From Protopterus annectens (taxonomy: Eukaryota > Chordata > Ceratodontiformes > Protopteridae), in assembly GCF_019279795.1 (NCBI RefSeq), contig NC_056744.1, forward strand, positions 1,510,677,851 through 1,510,741,850: a stretch of 64,000 bases of DNA. The letters run 5' to 3'. Shown here piece by piece: positions 11,610 to 21,933 of this stretch. A model generated the notes under the pieces. The model did not search any database. It was not told the origin of the DNA and was given only the letters and a program-made list of their open reading frames with translations. The position numbers and the translations under genes were made by a program. How positions within the stretch are numbered: the stretch's first letter is position 1; each line of letters starts with the position of its first letter.

Positions 11610-13262
11610 TAGTATACTGTGCCTCTGTCTACCTGTGACATGACAGTGGTACCCAGGTTAAATCTACCATCTCCCATCCACTCATCTGGATTCCTATTGA
11701 GGTAGATTGATATGTGACTCTATGGGTAGCCTGTGCTGGGGTGGCTTCTGTGTTATGGTGCACGCAGTACAGCTTGTCCTATGTAAGTCAGTGCTGGGGT
11801 TCAGGTCTCTCATGTGCATAGCTCACTGCCATTCAGATTGTGCAAGGTGCAGCATGTTTATTGATGCCAGCAACACAGGCAACACATGGCATCTGGGCAA
11901 GCTCTTTGATACTCCTGATGAGGTACTGTTGGGGACTTTACAGTTGATGGAGGTGTCTGCTGAGGTACATCCCACAGGGGCGATTGTAGTCAATTGTACC
12001 GCTGATGATGGATGACTGCAGAGCCACAATGACCTCCCTTATCTAGATCTGACAGCCTTCGTGATTAGGTGGGTATATGGTATGTTCCTGTAAACACTAC
12101 AGCACATGTTTGTCCAATGCAGGATATCTATCACCTTGTGTCCCCAGGTCTCTCATTACATGTTAACTACATAATGGGTTAACACATATGTGGTAATTGG
12201 TGGGCACTTACTGTATATCCACGGGGTTGACTATACACGTTTCTGCACTTAGCTTGCTGACATGGCTATGGCACCAGTTTTCTGTTTCTATGTGGCCCTT
12301 TTGTGGGATGCTTGTGTCAGCTGGTGGATCATATGTGGTGAGCAGTTTGTAGTCCTCTGCAACCATGTTCGGACACAGTCCTTCCATGTTTGCCTGTACC
12401 TATGGGACATATATACCAGATGGGGGAGATCCCAGGACAAAGCCTTGTGGGATGCCAGTTATATCTGGTTTGTAGTCTGACATGGCTGCAGCATGTCTGA
12501 CCATGTCTGTTCTGTCCTTGGTCTGGTTTGCAACCCCTCTACTGACATGTGGGTTTATATTTAAGCTGGTGAGCCTATCTATAATGAACACGTAGGGTAT
12601 TGTATAGAAGCCTTTGCAAGGTCCAGATACACTGTGTGGAGCACATTGCCCTCATCAATGACCTTAATGGCTGTTTCAATTGAGTCAAACATGGTTAGGG
12701 GCAGGATCTGCACTTGGGTGGGCCACACTGGGTTGGGTCCGGTGTCAGTAGGTCCCCAATATCTTTATGTCTGTGGTACATGCTGATCCTTTCCACAGCT
12801 GTGCAAACCGAGCTTCTCAGGATTCTGGGGTAGTACTGTTCAGTATCCATTCAGGCAACACCTTTGTTGAGAAGGACCACTGTTGTTGTACACTGCTCTT
12901 TGGGTACATATTCTGTGGTAAGGCTGACATTGAGCAGTAGTGTGGTTTTGCATTCCATTCATCTTGGGGTCCATGTTGCACTAAGCCCAGGACAACATCT
13001 CATACCATTGCTGCTGTGTGTTTTGCTTTGTAGATGTTGGCTGTTACCTCAGCATCTGCAATGTCAGTGGGCCAGCAGTCTGCTGGGATAGATATTCTGC
13101 ATTCGGGGTTTGCACTGCACCTGTCAGGATGTATGTTGGCAGTATGTGTGTGTGTTTGTGATATTTGTGTGATTCAGGGCATATCTGTGAATTCCCAACA
13201 TGGTTACTACCATCAGTTGTGAAAGCCTTGGGATTATCCTTAGTGTCCTGTACAATTTGTAT
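11610..13262 (-). mobile_element. CR1 copy A, 3' (RT) part; continues upstream at 15474-16735
   Basis: Read on the minus strand, the piece runs from the endonuclease/RT linker (AKDNPKAF-like, 13240) through RT blocks to the 3' UTR. Visible RT text includes NPHVSRGVANQ.KDRTDMV and GIPQGFVLGS (12400-12591, minus), matching NPYVTR..NWLMDRTHMV and GVPQGSVLGPLLF of the better CR1 at 35 kb. Many stops are present. The linker resumes here at the point where the upstream piece stops at 15474, with CR1 copy B between them. Confidence 0.72.
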
Positions 13263-15473
13263 CTTCATAGGTTCATAGGGTCATACTAGGCTATCCACCC
13301 TGGGCATTTGTTAGCCTAGCCAGAGTGTGTGTGGCTTTTGACACCCCTTGCTATGTGCATATTATGGCCATTTATGTTTTGCTTGGCTGTGCCTCTGTCT
13401 GGACATGACACAGTGAAGACCCCAGTGTAACTCTACAATCATCCATCCACTTGGCAAGATTCCTGTTGAAGAGTGTCAGTGAGGGGCTCTGCCTAACATG
13501 GAATGGGATTCTGGTCCAGGGTGTGGGGAGCCTCTGGATTATGTATCTGTCCCACCAGCACATCCTATTTCATTATTAGTTGAGGTTGACATCTCTCCCT
13601 CTCACAGCTCCAGTGGATTTGTGTTTTCTAGGGTGGGGCATGTCCATTACTCCTGTGTTGGGCATGGCCTCCTACAACAGGCATGCAATGCCTCTGTGTA
13701 GGCCGTATGTGACTGGATTCAGCTGGGGTGTCTACAGCCAGGCAGCATATGACATATATTTGTGACCCTTTATCCTATTGGTGAGGTACCTTTGAGGTCT
13801 TTCTAACTGCTGCAGGTGTCAGGTAAGATACATCCCATATGAGGCATTGTACTGGATTATGGGTGTGATTGGAGAAAGGTATAGGGGCACAATGACCTCT
13901 GTTGCCGTAGATGTGACTCCTTTCCTGCTACGGTGTCAAATGTAGACAGTCTTCCTAGCCACATTGGCAATGTGGGTGTCACATAACAGGTTACTGTCCA
14001 CGTGTGTCCCTAGGTCCCTGGTTCCTCTTTCTATACATACTGGTTTACCACCTATGTGGTAATTTGTGGTACCTTGTTTGTTATTTGGTGGGACATTCAT
14101 ACTGTCCATTGTCTTCAGGACGGCTGGGTGGGGTTATTGTGTGTGAGAGTGCGGTCTGTAGCATGCTACAGACTGCACAGCAGTCTTGCCTACAGTTAGT
14201 TGCACATGTGTGTACTCAAATGCCTTGTGCATTGTCAGTTACCTGGACGTATGGGTGTCTGTGCTGACTATGGATACTCACCCTCCTTTTATGTTTCGTT
14301 CCAGGGTTTGGGGCCATGACACATGATACGTGGTATAACCTGGTAGTGCTGGTGTGCTGTCAGGAGGCTTGCAGCAGGATTCTGTCACTGCACAGACATC
14401 GATGTTCTCCATTCTGGGGATGGCCTCGGGGGGCATGCATATTGGGGTGTACACATCTGGCATTGGTCAGCATTTCCCTTATGTTTCTTCCCACTTATGT
14501 TTTGTAGGGTGGTAGGTCAGTCTTTTCAGCCTTGCCTACGAAAGGCTCTATGGAGGTGGCAAAGGCCTTATCCAATATTCAGACGCCCAGGGGTAACAGG
14601 TGCAGGCCATCCCAAGGACAGCTGCGTGGCTTGTCAAGCATGACATCCCAGGCAGACAGACATTGCATCCCCTTGGAATAACACCAGTAAGTGTGCCACT
14701 TGCTATGACTGATCATTTCGTGTTTGTACTGTGGCATTACTCTTGGTAAGGGTAGGATGCTGCGAACGGTGAGTGTCATACCGGCCTGGACTACATAATC
14801 AGATAGCTCATCTATGTCTCTTTTCCTGTAGTCTAGGGTGGTACATCTCAGGTCATTCACACCAGCATGGACTATGACTGCATCATATTTCTACTTGCTT
14901 TGGAGTGACCTACATACTTCTGTTATGTGGCATATTGTGGCAGCCTACAGGCAGCTTACTGTACCCTTTCCCTTGTTCAGTCTGGTGTGCAGGACAGCAG
15001 TGTGTCTGACTATGGAGTCACCTATTACAACTGTATCAGGCATGTTGTTTCTCCTTCTGGCCTGTGACTGTTTGGCACACCAGCTTTGTGTGCTATGTGT
15101 TGCATGTGCTATGTTTGCGGGCTGTTTGATTGGGTGTCTGCTTTAGAGGCCTCTGTTGGTGTGCTGTGTTTGTAATTTGTGCCTCTGGGAATGTTTGTCT
15201 GTGTTTATGTGTTTGGTTTGCAGTTGTGATAGGTCTATGTGGGACTGTGTTTGTGGTGTGTGTGGTTACCTTCTCCTACTGACTTGTTTTGGGAGTACTG
15301 AGTTGAGGGAGCTCAGCCTCCAGTTTGGATGGATGGTTGCATCTCTCACATATTTTTGTATTTCTTGGGTGGAGTTGGGGGTTGTCTGTGTACTTGGGCC
15401 AGGTGTGACATTGCCTCGGGATTCACAGATTCCACTTGTTGCGGCTGGCCTTAGTGGATTGCATGTGTGGACA
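13263..15473 (-). mobile_element. CR1 copy B, internally deleted, inserted inside CR1 copy A
   Basis: Reading right to left: the ORF1 N-terminal part begins near 15450 (GAGGCAATGT..CACAGACAA, as at the 5' end of the 38-kb copy). The esterase domain follows at 14579-14860 (MNDLRCTTLDYRKRD, DGLHLLPLG), then the endonuclease start at 14278-14520 (ENIDVCAVTESC, STPALPG). A direct jump near 14090 leads to the RT C-terminus, and the typical 3' tail (AGCCTAGTATGACCCTATGA on minus) ends at about 13263. The back half of the endonuclease and the RT core are missing. Confidence 0.72.
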
Positions 15474-16735
15474 GATGTTATTGCCATACTACTGATCTGT
15501 GCTTACTTCATTGTTTATGTTTGCTCTATCATGTAGTAGCTTCCTCGTTCTCTTGCATGTTTTGGTTATGGCTGGTGTCCACCATGCCAGATTTAGGCAC
15601 TGTGTCTTGTTTTAATTTAGGACTGCATAATCCAAGCATTCCTGGCAGTGTTCATGGAATGGCTGTATTACAGGTTCTGAGGTGTGGCCCATATTTTGCA
15701 CCTGCACGGGACCTTTAATGGATTCCACATCAGTTTGGAGGAGTGCAGGTATTGCTTAACACATGTTTTCCACTGTGGTTTCCGGCCAGGGACTGTGGTC
15801 AGGTTTTGTATATCCAGTGTGATTACTCTATGGTCTGGTTTTACCAGTGAGCAATACACTTCTCATCTTGACATCCAGTACCCATGTTGCTGATTATCAC
15901 ATCCGGTATGCTTACCCCTCTTGTGGGAGTGGTACGTTGTTCCTGGGCCTTTTGGTTTGTGGATTCTATGAACCTTTGTCCGACACTGTTGGAGCTAGTA
16001 TAATGTTCCAAGTCTATGTCTGGGTATTTGCAGTCACCCAATATAATGTGGGTTGGAGGACTTGATATATTCATGTATTCCAGCATAGGCCAGATGCAGT
16101 TCCTGGTGTTGGGACAGTAGTCTGTAGCAGGCTATAAACTGGGGGCAGTTTTAGCCACTGTTACTTGAGCATGGCTAGTCCATGCCGCTTTTGTTGTGGT
16201 ACCGACATGGGGGTGTGGTTATCCTTGACAATTCTTGCTAGTCACCCTCCTTTTGTAGCTTGTTCCAAGTTTTGCGGCTGTACAGCACAGTATGAGGTGT
16301 AACCTGGTAGTGTTAGGGTGCTGTTGTGGGCCTTGCCTCAGTGTTCTGTTACAGCACAGTTATCAACATTCTCCATACTGGGTGAGTCCAGACTGCATGC
16401 ATCTTGCTGTTTCGACTTATCCATTATCTTATTCTTATCCCTTCTGGTACCTATGGAGATAGGTTTGTCTTTTGAGCCTTACCTATTCAGGGCACACTGT
16501 GGGTGACGACAGCCTTTGCCAGTATCCATACGGCCTGCACTGATAGGTGCACGCCAGTCCTAGCAGGTGGTGCATCATGTCATGCTCAGCATGTCATCCC
16601 AGACTGGCACACATTGGGTCCCCTTTGACTAACTGCGATACTTCAGTCAATTGTTGCACTTGATCATCTCGTTGTCATGTTGTGGCATGATGCTTGGTCA
16701 GGATAGGATGTTAGTCAGGGTCCTCAGGTGTGCAT
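15474..16735 (-). mobile_element. CR1 copy A, 5' part (esterase end and endonuclease)
   Basis: Minus-strand text includes the end of the esterase domain (16560-16735), the endonuclease start near 16280-16450, and LGDCKYPDIDLEHYTSSNSV with TPTRGVSIPDVIISNMGTG (15841-16086). These align with LILDDFNYPNINW and TRGDNVLDLVITNMGD of the 36-37 kb copy. The linker runs to about 15474, where copy B interrupts. The 5' end abuts the 3' flank of the Harbinger transposase at about 16740. Confidence 0.72.
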
Positions 16736-16916
16736 ATAGTACTTGGTGTTACATTACTTGACACATAGCATTCATGCCTCAGGTGGTGCAGCAGGGCTGC
16801 CTCTGTCGGATGCGCATATTACACTTCCCTGTACATGTTTGAGAGCAGGTTGTGTCATGTTAGGCATCCCTGTTACTATATGAGTGAGTCAGAGAGGGCT
16901 ATCATTCCCAAGGTTC

Positions 16917-18099
16917 CTACTGAGCCAATGTATGTGCTATGCGTTGCCTCTTTGCCAAGGCCAGGGCATACTGGGCACGCCTCCTTCTGCCTACTGGGAC
17001 AGGCTCAGGTTGTTCCTCCTCCGAGTCACGCTCTGCCTGTGCTGGCCTTGGCAATGGTGGGGGGCTGTTTGGCCCGGCCCTATGCTGGTCCTGCTGCAGC
17101 TGTTTTCGCAAGATCATATTATGTAGCATAGCACATACCATGACAATTTGGGTACATGTAGTTGGTGTGTACTGCAAGGCTCCACCAGATGTGTCCAGAC
17201 ACCGGAACCGTGACTTGAGCAGCCCAAACACACGCTCTATCACATTACGTGTTTGTGCGTGTGCCTCATTATGGCGTTCCTGTTCAGGTGTGTGTGCGTT
17301 TCTGATGGGTGTCATCAGCCACGGCTCCAGTGCATAACCTGCATCCCCACTAGGTGTCCGTGTGGGATGTCCCCATTGGCAAATGTCTGGTACAGCTGCG
17401 TCAAATGCCAGATGTGGGAATCGTGATAACTCCCAGGGCAGCCAGCACACACATTCATTATTATGCCCTGGGCATCACACACGACCTGGCAGTTGATGGA
17501 GGGAAGCCCTTGCGGTTTATGTAGGCCCTACCCCGCTCTCCTGCTGGTGCTTTGATGCGTATGTGCGTGCAGTCTATAGCACCCAGTACCTCAGGGTATT
17601 CCGCTATTTGCTGGAAGAGACGCATATTGCTGGCCAATACCTCACGGGCATTGGGGAAATATACATGATCACCGACATGTGCTGACATGGCATCCAGGAA
17701 CTGGTGTAGTACCCTGGAGGCTGATGCCTGTGATATCCCCATCATATCGCCAGTTGGTCTCTGGAAGGTACCTGTTGCTAGTATTCTTAGGCCAACACAT
17801 ACCTTGGTTTCCACTGGGATGGGTTCCCCTCTGTTGGTTCTGTGTGTGAGGCGTGGCCTGCACAGCTCAACAATCTGCTGCAGGAGCTCTCTGTCCACTC
17901 TATAGCGCTCTACTATCTCCAGCTCATGTAACCCGTGGTAGGTGACCCTGGGCCTGTACACTCTTCTCCGTCTCCTCACTGTGGGTTGTCTGGCACCATC
18001 TGCATTGTCACCACCCTCAGCAAGTCGCCTATGTCTCATTAAGACAGCTATGGCAGCCCCTAGCATTTCTGCTCTGAGTTCAGCTTTTTCAGTTTTCAC
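16917..18099 (-). pseudogene. HARBI1-type Harbinger transposase, copy 1, two frameshifts
   Basis: This encodes a DDE-class PIF/Harbinger transposase of about 390 residues if read across frames, near the family length. The N-terminal half (18099-17510) has an Arg-rich patch, a helical region (ELEIVERYRVDRELLQQIVE), FQRPTGDMMGISQASASRVL and the first catalytic Asp in LGAIDCTHIRIKAPAGERGR. A one-base deletion near 17507 shifts the frame, after which the second Asp is in PGSYHDSHIW. Another base is missing in a C-run at 17345-17348, after which GDAGYALEPWLMTPIRNAHT and the Glu of NVIERVFGLLKSRF follow, then a Pro- and Arg-rich tail ending at 16917. The ATG at 18099 was chosen because it opens the frame just before the basic patch. 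The gene converges with the Myb-like gene at 2-1929. Confidence 0.88.
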
Positions 18100-18400
18100 T
18101 TCTATTAGCTTACTCCTGTTTTGCAGTGTCTCTTAATGACAACATCCTGCACTACTGTTTGCAGTGTTTTAAGTGCTGGGCTGGGCTACTAATTTGCCTG
18201 TGTAATTGCCTGCTTCTAATTATTTTCACCTGCTAGCTTCAGCAGTTATCCCTGCTAGCTTCCTATTAATTCTGTTGCTTCCTTTTTCCTCTCTGTTTCC
18301 TCAGGGGGGAGCAACTTGCATACTATCTGAAACACGCTCACAGTGGCTTAAACGCGCGCACACGTGCTTACACGGTTAAGGATCTACTTATTCAGGTTTA

Positions 18401-18600
18401 AACGCGTACACCCGCGCAAACACTGTTACACGTCTGCCAACAGCCTCCAACATACTCAGACTGTCTTACACGCGTACACACCCGCGCAAACACTGTTACA
18501 CGTCTGCCAACAGCCTCCAACATACTCACACTGCCTTACACGCGCGCACACTGCCTTACTCGCGGTTCATTGCGCGCACACGTGCGCATGCACGGCCAGC
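18401..18600. repeat. 70-bp CpG-rich tandem repeat upstream of transposase copy 1
   Basis: The motif CCCGCGCAAACACTGTTACA starts at 18411 and again at 18481, and the units continue with CGTCTGCCAACAGCCTCCAA. Two near-identical 70-bp units are followed by a partial third that degenerates into CGCGCACAC runs. CpG is far denser than in the surrounding sequence. The position, 300-500 bp upstream of the transposase ATG, would suit a subterminal or promoter region; that role is inference. Confidence 0.85.
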
Positions 18601-19039
18601 AAGAAACTTTAGTGTAGGTAACAGTGTACACCTTCCATTTCTTGTCTTTCCATGACTTATCTAGTGGCACACCTCTTTCCATGATCTGTGCCTGTCATCT
18701 GTCATGTTACACTGGCCTCCAATGAACTGCGTTTCTTTCTACCATTCCCCCCAGTGATGTCACCTATCTCCTACTCTATTCCTCCCCCTTTTGTATCTCT
18801 TACACTACTCAGGCCATGCTCATTTGCTATGTGACTGTGGTATTCAGTATCCTAACCCTCATTTACATAAGATTGCCTACTAATGCTTAGTTACATGTCT
18901 TAGACTCAGCTTCCCCCCTTAGCAACCACTACACGGTGGCCATGTTGGTTTTGGTCTGCTGGTCCCTGCATTGTCATTCCATGTATTACATGAATCCCAC
19001 ATTTGTGGGTTTATACCCTTCTTTTTATGCTTTTATACA

Positions 19040-19492
19040 GCGCAGCCCGTTTGCGCGGGGCTGCGCTGGGTTTAAACATCGGCGATTGCCGAAAAAAAAT
19101 ATATATTTTTAATATTTTTCCATCGGGTTATCTTGCCAATGGCCACATATTTGGCCATTGGCATGCTGCCTGATTCATATGCAACCTTTTTTGGGAGCTG
19201 ACATCGCTCCGTTGTGGATTTTGCAGAAATGTACTCAGTTGTCAACTGAGTACATTTCTGCAGCTAAAACGTCTCCTACACGGACTGGTTTCTGCTTCGT
19301 GGATCGCTAATATACCTCATTTGCATACCTTTCTAATGCAAGTGAGGTATTTAGCTTGTCCACGTCCAGTCCGTGTAAGAGACATTTTAGCTGGTCTCTT
19401 ACACGGAGTTTAGGGCTGTTCCTGGATCGCGAGGCTTGCATGGAGTGTTGCACGTCTCTTACACTCCGTGCAAGCCTTCGTGAATCCTGCCC
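19040..19492. mobile_element. Palindrome-rich terminus of Harbinger copy 1
   Basis: Four hairpins follow one another: GCGCAGCCC/GGGCTGCGC (19040-19066), GCCAATGGCC/GGCCATTGGC (about 19135-19163), a 41-bp palindrome with one unpaired central base (19222-19262) built on GCAGAAATGTACTCAGTT, and a larger arm pair built on GTCTC(C/T)TACACGGACTGG around ATACCTCA/TGAGGTAT (about 19270-19382). A further GTCTCTTACAC motif recurs at about 19395 and 19453. On minus the end reads GGGCAGGATTCACGAAGGCT, starting at 19492. The same layout occurs upstream of transposase copy 2 at 52.5-52.8 kb, which identifies this as the element end. I could not confirm a 3-bp target duplication. Confidence 0.7.
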
Positions 19493-21104
19493 ATTGTGTA
19501 AATACATCTCTTGCATACCATGTCAGTTTGTTTGAGAATTAACTGGCTATCAGTAAACATGAGTCAATTTCTACTTAGCCTCACAATGCCCATATCCTCC
19601 AAACTGGAAATTGAGATACTGGGATAGTTCATATTCATGGAATACAAACCTTTTTTTATTGATTAGACAGTTGGAGTGAAAATATAAAGAAATGCCATGA
19701 GTATCCCATTTAACTCTGAAGGCAATGCTTGTCACTGCAAACCAGTTGAGCTGTGTGCAGCTAAGTACTGGTGACAGTTCAATTGTGCTTTTACAAAAAA
19801 CATGTCACTCAAGGTGTCTGTGTCTATACAGGGAACTGCCAAGCACTTGAGGGGAAGCTAATAAGTAGACTCTGATGATTTATGGATAAAGCATTTATGC
19901 AGATATTCTGAAGTTAGAAACAAATCAAGCAGTACTTAGTGAAAACAAAGAATTAGCTTATCAAGAATGATGAAAATAGGGGAGTCACATGCATGACTAC
20001 TGCCTGGGTACTATTAGTGCTGGTCTCACCACAGCTTAATTCTGCTGAGATACAATGTGTCTTTGCCTCTTCTCTCACCAGTAGCAAAACCTTAGCACCA
20101 ATACCAAGATGAGAAGCAGGCTACAGCCTGTTTGGTGATCCACAGTCTTGTCCCATATGATGCAAGGGTCTTTTGGCTTGTTGTAGCCTTTCCCTTGTAG
20201 ATGCATTGATGGCAGCCAGGCAAATCAGGGACGTCAAGCACAGACATGCACAGGCCAACCAGAAACAGTCAGGAATCAATGCGCTTTGCTCCCTCTCTCA
20301 CCAGGAGCAAAATATAAGCATAAATACCAAGCTGGCACCCATGAAGCAGTTATTAGGCATTCCGGTGATCAGCAGTCTCCATGAAATAATGCATTCCTAC
20401 TCTCACCAGGAGCAAAACAGAAGCATTAATCACAGGATGACTGCTGAGAGAATCCCAGGATGACTAGTGGATGTATATGGCATGCCAGTGACATGCACCA
20501 GAATATATCAATGCCTTATGTGATTATTTTGTTTTAGTAGAACACAGCAATCACAGGGAAAAAGGGGAGTGAGACATTATCATATGTAATGCATGAATTA
20601 GTACTTAATAGCAGCATTTATGTCCAAGCTGCCATTTTGGGTACCAACATATGCAGCAAGAAAACATACCCAGCAGATTCAGTTGACCAGCTTGATCCAC
20701 TTCCTGGCAGCAAAGTATCAGTGGATCCATAGGAGGCAGCCTACAAGAAGTACACACTGATCTACCTTACTATATTAGCAATAACACATGCATGCAATAA
20801 TGTGTCTGTTTGAATGTTGCCTGCAATAGTAATTCAGTGCAGTTATCAGCACTGGTTAGAATTTCTTGTGCCTACAGCATTCAAGTACAGTTATACCCTG
20901 TGTCAATTATATACATGTTCTCTTACAGCTTTAGTCAGGGATGACACCTACTGAAATAAAAGAGACACCTTATCTTCATCCAGTCTGCCCCATATTGTGT
21001 TATATGACTGTAGTATACTGTGTTCCTGCACATGGGAGTAGGGACTGTGAGATATAATGGAGGAATGGTATCCTTATGGTTACTGAACATGCTGCCTTGC
21101 AAAA

Positions 21105-21105
<1 letters not shown>
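19493..21105. other. No gene seen: flank between Harbinger copy 1 and CA microsatellite
   Basis: This is AT-rich anonymous sequence. A CTCTCACCAG(G/T)AGCAAAA motif occurs at about 20074, 20295 and 20400, suggesting a decayed short repeat. Nothing coding is evident. Confidence 0.4.

Positions 21106-21182
<77 letters not shown>
21106..21182. repeat. (CA)n microsatellite, about 38 units
   Basis: Uninterrupted CA dinucleotide run. All long frames across it on both strands are artefacts. Confidence 0.97.
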
Positions 21183-21185
<3 letters not shown>

Positions 21186-21372
21186 CTGTGGACTGCCCCA
21201 TGTATCCCACATACTATGTCCTTTGTCAAACTGCAGGGGTTGTCCACCTCTTACCCCATCACTGTATCCCAGACCCTCCATGGCCCATGCATGTGTTTCC
21301 AACATACAAGCTGTCAGGGATGGCCCCATGCAGCCAGACATTCTGGATCCTTGTGAGGTACATATCTTAGCC

Positions 21373-21665
21373 CTTACCTCTCATCCTCTTAATGCCAGAA
21401 AATCTTGGGGGGGTAGAAAGACCCAAAAATATGGAAATATTTTTCAGTACTGCTTCTATAAACTTACAAAGTTGCTAGAATAAAAGTTTGCCTTATAGTG
21501 CATTTTCTGAAGGATATGAAGCCTGAAATTTGTATACTTGTCATTATTTATTGACTTCCTTCCTCAATGATTTGCCAGAAAACAACACATTTCATGAAGA
21601 AGAGACCAAAAAATAGATTAAAAAATCTGGACAGTCTGCAAAAATCTGTACAGCTGAAAGGTATG
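21373..21665 (-). mobile_element. hAT-like MITE copy, minus orientation, left of a head-to-head pair
   Basis: On the minus strand it starts CATACCTTTCAGCTGTACAG and ends ATGAGAGGTAAG, the inverted termini of the family seen intact at 56181-56501. Inside are the shared blocks GATTTTTGCAGA, TTTCTGGCAAATCA and CTAGCAACTTTGTAAGTTT. It has no coding capacity. Its flanking 8-mers do not match. Confidence 0.72.
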
Positions 21666-21671
21666 CACCAG

Positions 21672-21930
21672 CTATAGCCTAGCAGAGGTCCAGACAGATT
21701 TTTGTTTCATATTTTGGGTCTGTTTGTCATAAAATTTGTGATTTCCTGGCAAATCACTGAAGACTGAAGTTACTAAATGATGGCATACATTTGACTTTCA
21801 GACTTCATATCTTTAAGAAAATGCATGCTAACACAAATCCTGTTACTCTAGCAACGTTCTAAGTTTGTAACAGTAATATTTAAAACATGTCCCTATTTTT
21901 GGTCCATTGTCCTCCCATTATTTCTATAAA
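21672..21930 (+). mobile_element. hAT-like MITE copy, plus orientation, 3' end cut by the PLE
   Basis: It runs forward from about 21672 (CCAGACAGATTTTTG) through CCTGGCAAATCACTGA, TTACTCTAGCAAC and CCCTATTTTTGGTCCATTGT, then stops at CCATTATTTC, where the terminal segment of the PLE nest begins. Together with 21373-21665 it forms an inverted pair with arms of about 260 bp and almost no spacer. Confidence 0.7.
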
Positions 21931-21933
21931 TGC

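Noticed and set aside
20173-20463. 96-codon plus-strand frame
   Set aside because: Overlaps imperfect short repeats (CTCTCACCAGGAGCAAAA); no domain or splice context.
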